Below are positions 19,769-26,917 of a DNA stretch of 64,000 nt, one piece after another (the first letter of the stretch is position 1; the number at the start of each line of letters is the position of its first letter). The position numbers and the translations under genes are program-made. Under the pieces are notes generated by a model. It was not told where the DNA came from. It saw nothing but the letters and a program-made list of their open reading frames with translations, and searched no databases. Source of the DNA: Bacteroidales bacterium (GTDB lineage: Bacteria > Bacteroidota > Bacteroidia > Bacteroidales > UBA932); assembly GCA_017438975.1 (NCBI GenBank), contig JAFRUH010000021.1, positions 44,517 through 108,516 on the forward strand, written 5' to 3'.

Positions 19769-20701
19769 TTATTTCCAGAGCGGGGTCGGGTAGATTCCCT
19801 GCCGGGTCATTTCCCTGAAGCGGGCCACGACACCTTCCCGGTCCTCGCGGTAGGTTACCCCGAACCACTGCGACGGCGTAGAAAGCACTTCGCTGCGTCC
19901 GAGGCCCTCTTTCATAATGCAGTCGAAGACGAAGGGCGGATCGAACTCCTTTCCGGGCAGACGCCCGTCTCCCCGGAGGAAGATCCTGAACACTTCTTCG
20001 GTCCTCTCGAAAAAGTCCGGCGTCAGGCAGAACATGTTCATCGAGCAGAGCGCCCGGGCGTCCAGCGCGGCATCCTCTCCGGTAATGGCGTTGATCCCCC
20101 TGACCGTCCCGTCGGGATCCCGATGGATCTTCAGGTGCTGGACCATCGACCGGAGCCGGTTTTCCGAATCATAGAAGCAGATGCCCCGGTTCACGCCGCC
20201 GGCGTCCGTGAGGGTATTGTCGAGCATGAACCCGAGGACGGCGGAAACCCCCTCGGAGTTTTCATGGTCCCGGCACCACCCGGCCGCGATCCGGAAGGTT
20301 TCCCGGCCGTAATAATCGTCTCCGTTGATGGTGACGAACGGCTCGTGGATGACATTCCGCGCCACCAGGATCGCATGGCCGGTGCCCCAGGGCTTTTCCC
20401 GGCCTTCCGGAACGCTGAATCCCTCCGGGACCATGTCCAGTTCCTGGCTGACGAACCGGAATTCCACTTTCTCTCCGTCAGGACCGGCCAGACCGGCGTA
20501 TTTGGCGAGGACAGCGCGTTCCATTTCCTCGCGGAAGGATTCCCGGACGATGTAGACCACCTTTCCGAATCCGGCTTTGACGGCGTCGTAGATGGAATAA
20601 TCGATGATGGTTTCCCCGGAGGGGCCCATCCCGTCCATCTGTTTCAGTCCTCCGTAGCGGCTTCCCTTTCCAGCCGCGAATACAAGCAGTGTCGGTTTCA
20701 T
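19769..20701 (-). CDS. sugar-phosphate nucleotidyltransferase-like protein
   Basis: A 310-residue protein with a nucleotidyltransferase (GT-A) fold: the N-terminal LLVFAAGKGSRYGGLKQ nucleotide loop, the GPSGETIIDYSIYDA segment and a GDDYYGRE metal-site region. Such enzymes activate sugar-1-phosphates with NTPs, which would follow naturally from the mutase encoded next. I used the ATG at 20701, because a longer frame upstream lies inside the phosphoesterase gene and has shadow-like composition. It overlaps that gene by 4 nt. The nucleotide and sugar are not determined. Confidence 0.85.
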   Translation of the reverse strand: MKPTLLVFAAGKGSRYGGLKQMDGMGPSGETIIDYSIYDAVKAGFGKVVYIVRESFREEMERAVLAKYAGLAGPDGEKVEFRFVSQELDMVPEGFSVPEGREKPWGTGHAILVARNVIHEPFVTINGDDYYGRETFRIAAGWCRDHENSEGVSAVLGFMLDNTLTDAGGVNRGICFYDSENRLRSMVQHLKIHRDPDGTVRGINAITGEDAALDARALCSMNMFCLTPDFFERTEEVFRIFLRGDGRLPGKEFDPPFVFDCIMKEGLGRSEVLSTPSQWFGVTYREDREGVVARFREMTRQGIYPTPLWK

Positions 20702-22074
20702 CTTTTCTTGCGTCTGTTGAAAGTAAGGTCGTGCAGGACCTGTCCGCTCATCAGGTTGTAGGTGGTGATGCGGAGTTTCCCGTTCTCCACTTTCCCTTCG
20801 ACGACCGTGGGGAACTTGCCCGCGTCCGGATGCCGCTTCTCTCCTTTGCCCTCGTATCCCATCTCCGGACCGCCGCCGACAATCTGGCCCCAGGGCCGGT
20901 CTTTCGTCGGAGCGTCGTAGCGGTAGCGGTGCTGATGTCCGGTGATGATGAGCTGGCAGCCCGCCTTTTCCAGGAGGGGTGTCCACATCCGGGCGCAGGG
21001 TCGCTGCCACTCGGCCCAGGTAAGGGTGTATCGGGGATCCGTATCGTTCGGATAGACGTCGCCCGGATTGTGGAGCGGGTCGTCGTCGAAGAGGGGAATA
21101 TGGCAGAATGCGACCAGATACGGCGCGCTCCTGATCTCTTTCCGGTTCAGGGCATCCTTCAGCCAGAGGGTCTGCGCCTTGCGGTATTCGGTGTTGTTGA
21201 AAAGGCCGGCAAAGAGCGGGTTCGTATCCACTTTGTCCTCTCCGGTGTCGAGGCCGATCAGGGCGATGTCGCCCATCCGGACGGCGAAGTTTCTCCCGAG
21301 GTCCCAGTCCCTTGACGAACGCTCCTCCGGCTGGCGGAACATCCAGACTCTTTCGAGATGGCGGTTGGCGAAACCCCTGTCGTCGTGGTTGCCCGGGCAG
21401 AACAGATACGGAATCCGGGCCGCATAGTCCTTCCTGTCGATGTCCGGGTCGAGGAAGATCTTGACCTGCTCTTCGACCGTTTCGTTTACCGTGCAGGCAT
21501 CTCCGTTCCAGACCACGCAGCTCGGGGACAGGGAGGCGATCTTCTCAATGGCGAGACCGAAGGGAACCATCTTGATATGCGTGTCGTTGATGACGCAGAA
21601 ATGGGCCCTGGCATCCTTCCCGGCCGTCGTGAAACTGTAAGTCCTGGGGTCTTCCTCGTTTCCGAGGATCTTCATTTTATAACCGCCTTCATAGCTGATC
21701 CGGTCCGCCCCGATGCGGTAATAATACTTCGTGGCGCTCTTCAGCCCGGTCAGCCTTACCAGCATGACCTTGTCGTTCATGTCCGTCACGCGGAAGCCCC
21801 CGCAGAGTACTTTCCGTCCGTCGGAAAGGTCCTCCCGCTCACCGACGATGACGTAGCCGTTCGCCATGTCGCTGACGGCGAAGGCTACCCCGATGGAGGC
21901 CTCGGCGTAGTTCTGGAGCATCGGGGCCGATATGATCAGGGGACCGTCTTCTCCGGAAGAACTCCCTTCTCCCGTCCGTTCCACCGCCTCCCGGGCTTGG
22001 GCGACGATCCATTCAGGAGCCACAGTCGCGGCGGCAAGCGCTGCGCCTTTGCGCAGAAATTCTCGTCTTTTCAT
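20698..22074 (-). CDS. Tat-exported calcineurin-like phosphoesterase with FnIII-like N-domain
   Basis: A 458-residue secreted metallophosphoesterase. It has a twin-arginine signal (KRREFLRKGAALAAAT), an N-terminal beta domain of purple-acid-phosphatase type (about 45-150), then the binuclear metal motifs NDTHI, WNGDA, GNHDDRG and GHQHRYR. A periplasmic phosphatase in a sugar-phosphate operon could release phosphate or trim the substrate before import, but this is inference. It starts 1 nt after nanE ends. Confidence 0.88.
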   Translation of the reverse strand: MKRREFLRKGAALAAATVAPEWIVAQAREAVERTGEGSSSGEDGPLIISAPMLQNYAEASIGVAFAVSDMANGYVIVGEREDLSDGRKVLCGGFRVTDMNDKVMLVRLTGLKSATKYYYRIGADRISYEGGYKMKILGNEEDPRTYSFTTAGKDARAHFCVINDTHIKMVPFGLAIEKIASLSPSCVVWNGDACTVNETVEEQVKIFLDPDIDRKDYAARIPYLFCPGNHDDRGFANRHLERVWMFRQPEERSSRDWDLGRNFAVRMGDIALIGLDTGEDKVDTNPLFAGLFNNTEYRKAQTLWLKDALNRKEIRSAPYLVAFCHIPLFDDDPLHNPGDVYPNDTDPRYTLTWAEWQRPCARMWTPLLEKAGCQLIITGHQHRYRYDAPTKDRPWGQIVGGGPEMGYEGKGEKRHPDAGKFPTVVEGKVENGKLRITTYNLMSGQVLHDLTFNRRKKR

Positions 22075-22075
22075 A

Positions 22076-22828
22076 TCAATGGTGGCTGGTTTCTGCTTTG
22101 CGCCAGTCGTGGCCGTATCCGCTCAGAAGGTCCACGAAACGCGCGGTGATAAGGTGGGGACGGGTGATGGCGCTGCCGACCACGACGGCGTGGGCTCCGA
22201 GGTAAAGCACCTTCATGGCGTCTTCCGGCGTGTAAATATGGCCCTCCATGATGACGCGGGAACGGCCTTTGAAATCCCGGCACATCCGGGCGAATTCCCG
22301 GAAGTCGGGTCCCGTGATATGCATCGTGTCCTTGGTGTAACCGTAGAGGGTCGGGCCCACGAAATCGGCGCCCATTTCAACGGCCCGCTCGGCCTCGGCG
22401 TAAGTGGAAACGTCGGCGAAGAGGGGGGCGTCCGGGATGGCTTCACGCACTTTGGCGAACAGCTCCCAGGCGGGACGTCCCTCATGGGTGATCTGGTCGG
22501 TGCAGTCAAGGGCGATGATGTCCGCGCCTGCTTCCCAGACCTCCAGGGCCGATTCCAGGGTGGGGGTGATGAACACGTCCGTATCGTCGTGCCAGATCTT
22601 GTACAGGCCGATCAGGGGGAGGTCGACCTCTTTCTTGATCGCCGCAATCTGGTCGGGGCTGTTGGCCCTCAGGCCCACGGCACCGCCCCAGGCGGCAGAT
22701 TTGGCCATCTTGACGACGAAATCGATGGAATAGCAGGGATCGTCCGGCTGGACCTGGCAGGACACGATCAGTCCGCCCTGCAGCTTTTTCGCGAGTTCTT
22801 CAGTTTTTCTCATGATATGGTTTTTCAT
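22076..22828 (-). CDS. nanE: N-acetylmannosamine-6-phosphate 2-epimerase family protein
   Basis: A TIM-barrel epimerase of 250 residues, of the family converting ManNAc-6-P to GlcNAc-6-P. Family segments include GGLIVSCQVQPDDPCY, GGAVGLRAN, IGLYKIWHDD, FVGPTLYGYT and EGHIYTPEDA. A second ATG (22813) could be the start. The gene neighbour two positions upstream is an ROK kinase that would make the 6-phosphate. No sialidase or NanA lyase is nearby, so the sugar may be ManNAc itself or another hexosamine. Confidence 0.88.
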   Translation of the reverse strand: MKNHIMRKTEELAKKLQGGLIVSCQVQPDDPCYSIDFVVKMAKSAAWGGAVGLRANSPDQIAAIKKEVDLPLIGLYKIWHDDTDVFITPTLESALEVWEAGADIIALDCTDQITHEGRPAWELFAKVREAIPDAPLFADVSTYAEAERAVEMGADFVGPTLYGYTKDTMHITGPDFREFARMCRDFKGRSRVIMEGHIYTPEDAMKVLYLGAHAVVVGSAITRPHLITARFVDLLSGYGHDWRKAETSHH

Positions 22829-24052
22829 TTAAGGATCAAGGGGATCGATGGGGGAAACCTGAGTGCAGGAGGGAAGGATAAGGCATTCGATGCGGGTGCT
22901 TGATAACCTTTCCCCCTGCTCGAAAGGCTTGATTATCATTAGATTGGTAGAGATGGAGTCGAACCGCGCCGTCTGGACGAAGTCGAGGTGCCAGTCGCAC
23001 GAGGTGATGAGGACCGGACGGTCCATGGGGATGCCGTACCGGAGCATGAGCCTGCCGGTATTCCGGATATTGGTATGCGTATGGCGTGCGTGCGGCTCCA
23101 TGATGATGGCGGATTCGGGAATCCCGTAGGTTTCGATCAGGTGGCGCTTCATCTCGGCCGCCTCGATAAACCGGGTCTTGTAGGGATGGACCCTGCCTCC
23201 GCTGACCACGATGAAAGGGGCCTTCCCTTCTTTATAAAGTTCCGCAGCATAGGAACATACGATTCTCCCGTTCGGACTGATTTCTTCCCCGGGGGTCTCC
23301 GGTCCATGCCCGAGGGCTAGGATGAGGGGATAGGGATACTTGTCCCACTGCGTTTTCCGGATTAAGCGCAGGGCCTGCCTGTTGACCGTTTCGTCGAGCG
23401 GTTCGAAGTCGGCCGCCTCGTCCCGTTCGTTGATGCTGAGGAAGCCGAAAGCCGTCTCGAGCGGAAGCGAGCAGATGTTTTCCCCGTCCGCAATGTCGAT
23501 GATGCTTTCCCGCAGAGAGTGGCGGCACCGGTCGAAATACCGGATTCCCGGGATGATGCTCATGGAATCGATCTTGGGATAGACGGGTTTTTCGCCGAGG
23601 GCGTAAGTCCGGATCGTCCGGTTGATCCCTCCGGCATCCTGTTTCCAGGCCTCCCGGAGGAATTCTTCGTCCGATAAATCGTTGTAAATTAAATACTTCC
23701 CGCTTGTTTTCAGTTTTTTGCAAAGGGCTTCCACCGCGGGATGGACGGAAAGGGACACCAGGCGGTCGGAGACCGTCCCGATTTCCGGGTCACTGAGGAG
23801 GGCGGCTTTGATCGCCTCTTCTTCGGAGGCGGCGTTCCGGAAAGCTTCGAACTCCGTCAGGGAGAGCGAAGAAAGGGTGGGATCGGCGGAAAGGAGATCC
23901 GACAGGGTTTTGTCCCGGTTCAGTTCATGGCACAGCGGGAAATTCTTCGCCGTGATGATTTCCTTTTTGCTCATGCCGCTTTCCGGCCGGCATCCCGAAG
24001 AGAATACCAGACCCGAAGCGATCAGGATAAGGAGGGCTTCAGTTGCTTTCAT
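22829..24052 (-). CDS. DUF218 (SanA/YdcF-like) lipoprotein
   Basis: A 407-residue lipoprotein (lipobox FSSGC near residue 21). The N-terminal half is helical and unrecognised. The C-terminal part matches the DUF218/ElyC-SanA-YdcF fold, with FIVVSGGRVHPYKTRFIEAAE and PESAIIMEPHARHTHTNIRNT. DUF218 proteins are linked to envelope and polyisoprenoid biology in a few cases but have no general reaction. I chose the ATG at 24052, which gives a clean signal peptide, over 24079. It directly abuts nanE (no gap). Confidence 0.8.
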   Translation of the reverse strand: MKATEALLILIASGLVFSSGCRPESGMSKKEIITAKNFPLCHELNRDKTLSDLLSADPTLSSLSLTEFEAFRNAASEEEAIKAALLSDPEIGTVSDRLVSLSVHPAVEALCKKLKTSGKYLIYNDLSDEEFLREAWKQDAGGINRTIRTYALGEKPVYPKIDSMSIIPGIRYFDRCRHSLRESIIDIADGENICSLPLETAFGFLSINERDEAADFEPLDETVNRQALRLIRKTQWDKYPYPLILALGHGPETPGEEISPNGRIVCSYAAELYKEGKAPFIVVSGGRVHPYKTRFIEAAEMKRHLIETYGIPESAIIMEPHARHTHTNIRNTGRLMLRYGIPMDRPVLITSCDWHLDFVQTARFDSISTNLMIIKPFEQGERLSSTRIECLILPSCTQVSPIDPLDP

Positions 24053-24059
24053 ATCCGGT

Positions 24060-25013
24060 TTATAAAAATGCTGCTCCAATCAGTCCTGCGTCGTTTCCGA
24101 GGGTGGCAGGGAGGACCGGGGGAACGCCGATCTGGGCGGCTCCGAAAGTCAGTTTCGGGAGTTTCGCGGCGAGCCGGCCGAAAAGCGCATCGCCGGCGAG
24201 GGCGATCCCTCCGCCGAGAATGATGGCTTCCGGTCGGAAAATCGTGATGAACGAAGAGAGTCCGGCGGTGAGGTGGGAAACATAATCGTCAAGGATGGAT
24301 TTCGCGAGGGAATCGCCCTTGGCAGCGGCATCGAAGACTGTTTTCCCATTGATCTTTCCGGCATTTCCCCCAGCGAGGGCGAGGATCTCCGATTCCGGAT
24401 GGCCCCCGACCGCCTCGCGTGCGGTACGGATCAGGGCTGTCGCGGAGCAATAGGCCTCCAGGCACCCTTTCTGCCCGCAGGTGCAGGGCCGGCCGTCATA
24501 GACCAGTTTGGTATGGCCCAGTTCCGCGCCCATCCCGTCGGCGCCGGTAAACAGTTTCCCGTCGATGACTATTCCGCTTCCGACACCGGTCCCGAGGGTG
24601 AGCATCAGGACGTTGGACCGTCCCTTGGCGGCCCCGGCGAGGGCTTCTCCCAGGGCGGCGCAGTTGGCGTCGTTCTCGATTTTGAGGGGGAGGGGAAGCT
24701 TCCCTTCGAGGTAATGGAAAATGGGTACGTTTTTCCAGCCGAAGCAGTTGGCATGGACGAGGAGTCCGGTCGTGGGATTGATGCAACTGGGCATCCCGAT
24801 GCCCCATGAGGATACCTTTTCCATGGGGATTCCCGCCTCTTCGACGGCCATTCGGCTGACCCGGACGATATCACCGGTGATCTCGTCGATCCCGCGGTGG
24901 GCGCCGGCAGGGATGGAGACCTTGGAAAGAATCCTGAAAGAGCCGTCTACCACGGCGGCAACCAGATTGGTCCCGCCGACGTCGACGCCGAGCCGATATT
25001 CCAGTGTTTTCAT
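24060..25013 (-). CDS. ROK family sugar kinase (glucokinase / N-acetylhexosamine kinase type)
   Basis: A 317-residue cytoplasmic kinase starting GVDVGGTN. It has the ROK zinc site (GH about 12 residues before CTCGQKGCLE), the catalytic region KIENDANCAALGE and the GGGIALAG C-terminal motif. ROK kinases phosphorylate glucose, GlcNAc or ManNAc. With a NanE-type epimerase in the same operon, N-acetylmannosamine is the best guess. The ATG at 25013 fits the family; a start at 25028 is possible. It is the first gene of the minus-strand operon, divergent from the AraC regulator. Confidence 0.9.
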   Translation of the reverse strand: MKTLEYRLGVDVGGTNLVAAVVDGSFRILSKVSIPAGAHRGIDEITGDIVRVSRMAVEEAGIPMEKVSSWGIGMPSCINPTTGLLVHANCFGWKNVPIFHYLEGKLPLPLKIENDANCAALGEALAGAAKGRSNVLMLTLGTGVGSGIVIDGKLFTGADGMGAELGHTKLVYDGRPCTCGQKGCLEAYCSATALIRTAREAVGGHPESEILALAGGNAGKINGKTVFDAAAKGDSLAKSILDDYVSHLTAGLSSFITIFRPEAIILGGGIALAGDALFGRLAAKLPKLTFGAAQIGVPPVLPATLGNDAGLIGAAFL

Positions 25014-25094
25014 GTGATTGGATGTCATTATGCAAATGAATAAAGAAAAATACGATTCTGAAATGAGAGATAAAAGCTAAAAAGATGGAAAATC

Positions 25095-25126
25095 TTTGCT
25101 TTTTTTACGCGAAAGTCATATCTTGA
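25095..25126 (+). promoter_or_regulatory. promoter of the AraC regulator gene
   Basis: TTTG (25095-25098), 20 nt, then TATCTTGA (25119-25126): a Bacteroidetes -33/-7 pair with one or two mismatches in the -7 box. The ATG at 25131 follows so closely that the transcript would be nearly leaderless. I see no equally good box for the divergent ROK gene. Confidence 0.45.
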
Positions 25127-25130
25127 GACC

Positions 25131-26006
25131 ATGATTCGGATCAGAAAGGGGTTTCAGGGCCAGCGGCTGGTCGTTTTTCCGTTCTATGCAGCGGAAGAAA
25201 AGAGGCGTCCCGGCCTGCGGCTCCACTCCATGGGTTCATTCCCGAACGCAGCCCATCATTATGTCGAAAGACCCGTCGGTTGCGGTGAATATGTGCTGAT
25301 CTGGTGTACCGGAGGCGAGGGATGGTACTTCCTGGAAGGAATCAAGCACATCGTTCCGAAGTCCCGTTTCTTCATCCTGCCTCCCGACAAGGCCCACGCC
25401 TATGGCTCTTCCGAGGAGAATCCCTGGTCCATCTACTGGGCCCATTTCACCGGCGAGTCCGCCCCGGAAGTCTATGAACGCCTGAAAGGGCTCCACCCGT
25501 TCGGGGAGGATGCGCGCGTTTCGGACCTGGCTGCCTTGTTCAACGAGATCCTGACGGTGCTCGAGGGCCACGCAGACGAAGAGACGGCCGCCTATGTGGA
25601 CATGGCTTTCCCCCGGCTGATGTCGGCCTTCCTGTATCCGGATCTCTGGAACGGGTCGGGGACGGCGCCCGCCCGGCAGGGGAACGTCGCCCTGGTGGGA
25701 AAGGCCTGCCATTTCATGGACGAGCATCTTTCCGAGAAACTCACACTCGGGATGATCTGCTCCCATGTCGGCTATTCGGAATCCTATTTTACCAGGGTCT
25801 TCTCCAAGGAGACGGGGATGGCCCCGATGACGTACCTGATGCGCATGAAAGCCGGGAAGGCCTGCCGGATGCTCGAGAATACAAACCTGAAAATCAACCA
25901 GATAGCCCCGATGCTCGGCTTCGACGATCCCTACTATTTCAGCAAATTCTTCTCCAAGGAAACAGGGATGTCGCCAAAAGAATGGCGGAAAGCTCACCAA
26001 GGCTGA
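25131..26006 (+). CDS. AraC family transcriptional regulator
   Basis: A 291-residue regulator with an N-terminal cupin-like sugar-sensing domain (about 20-130, including FFILPPDKAHAYGS) and a C-terminal double helix-turn-helix AraC domain (about 190-290: LGMICSHVGYSESYFTRVFS, then INQIAPMLGFDDPYYFSKFF). It is divergent from the ROK/nanE operon and convergent with the glycyl radical enzyme activase, so it probably senses a sugar and controls one or both. Its 3' end overlaps the activase gene's 3' end by 13 bp. Confidence 0.92.
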   Translation: MIRIRKGFQGQRLVVFPFYAAEEKRRPGLRLHSMGSFPNAAHHYVERPVGCGEYVLIWCTGGEGWYFLEGIKHIVPKSRFFILPPDKAHAYGSSEENPWSIYWAHFTGESAPEVYERLKGLHPFGEDARVSDLAALFNEILTVLEGHADEETAAYVDMAFPRLMSAFLYPDLWNGSGTAPARQGNVALVGKACHFMDEHLSEKLTLGMICSHVGYSESYFTRVFSKETGMAPMTYLMRMKAGKACRMLENTNLKINQIAPMLGFDDPYYFSKFFSKETGMSPKEWRKAHQG

Positions 26007-26917
26007 ACATCCAGCCCCATCCTGCGTCCCATTTGAACGAAAGCCTCGAGATCCTCATTCCCGATGCCCTTCCTGGGGAAGGTATAAGGAAGCGAGAGCT
26101 CCCGGTATTTGTCTACTCCGTAGGTATGGTAGGGAAGGAGGCGGACGGTCCCGATCCCGCACGCCGCGATGCGGGTGTAGATGTCCCGGAGAACGTTTTC
26201 CTCCAGGTTGAATCCCGGGATGCAGGGGACCCGTGCAATGACTTTGCGGCCGGTCCCGGAAAGGGCGGCGAGATTCCGGAAAATCAGGTCGGCATCCCCT
26301 CCCGTGACCTTTTTCAGGACGACCGGATCGTCATGCTTGATATCGAAAAGGAACAGCCCGGTCAGGGGAGCGGCCTGCAAGATTCTCTCCGTCGGGACGT
26401 TCCCGCATGTCTCAATTGCCGTGTCAATCCCTTGATCCTTAGCCGCTTCCAGAAGGTCCATGAGTCCCTCCGGCTGCAGAAGGGGTTCGCCGCCCGAGAA
26501 GGTGACGCCTCCTCCCGAATTCCGGTAGTAGTCCGTATCGCGCCCGACGGTTTCCATGATTTCCCTGACGGTCATCGGTTTGCCGCTGACGGAGATGGCG
26601 CCTCCTGGGCAGGTCTTCTCGCAGGTCCCGCATCCGATGCAAGACTTCCTGTCGAAGGAGGGGAATCCGTCCGGCCCGGGTTGGATGCAGCCTTCCGGAC
26701 AGACCGCCGCGCACCGCAGGCAGCGGGAGCATTTTCCCACGCTGTGGCGCTGGACGGGATGGAGCGGCCGGGATTCCGGGTTGGCGCACCAGGGACAATG
26801 CAGGGGACAGCCCTGGAGGAAGACCGTCGTCCGGATGCCCGGTCCGTCCTGCAGGGAAAACCGTTGGATCGAGACGACCCTGAGAACGGTCTCAGCGGAG
26901 GGAATTCTGCTCGTCAT
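25994..26917 (-). CDS. glycyl radical enzyme activase (radical SAM)
   Basis: A 307-residue activase that installs the glycyl radical on the enzyme encoded just upstream. The radical SAM cluster motif CPLHCPWC uses C37, C41 and C44. An inserted ferredoxin-like domain carries two more [4Fe-4S] sets (C63/66/69/73 and C93/96/99/103), as in non-PFL activases. The SAM-binding GGGVTFSGGEPLLQ is intact. It overlaps the glycyl radical enzyme gene by 26 bp, indicating coupled expression. Confidence 0.95.
   Translation of the reverse strand: MTSRIPSAETVLRVVSIQRFSLQDGPGIRTTVFLQGCPLHCPWCANPESRPLHPVQRHSVGKCSRCLRCAAVCPEGCIQPGPDGFPSFDRKSCIGCGTCEKTCPGGAISVSGKPMTVREIMETVGRDTDYYRNSGGGVTFSGGEPLLQPEGLMDLLEAAKDQGIDTAIETCGNVPTERILQAAPLTGLFLFDIKHDDPVVLKKVTGGDADLIFRNLAALSGTGRKVIARVPCIPGFNLEENVLRDIYTRIAACGIGTVRLLPYHTYGVDKYRELSLPYTFPRKGIGNEDLEAFVQMGRRMGLDVQPW

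Noticed and set aside
18206-20761. 851-codon plus-strand open frame.
   Set aside because: Antisense to the phosphohexomutase and nucleotidyltransferase genes, which have full catalytic motifs.
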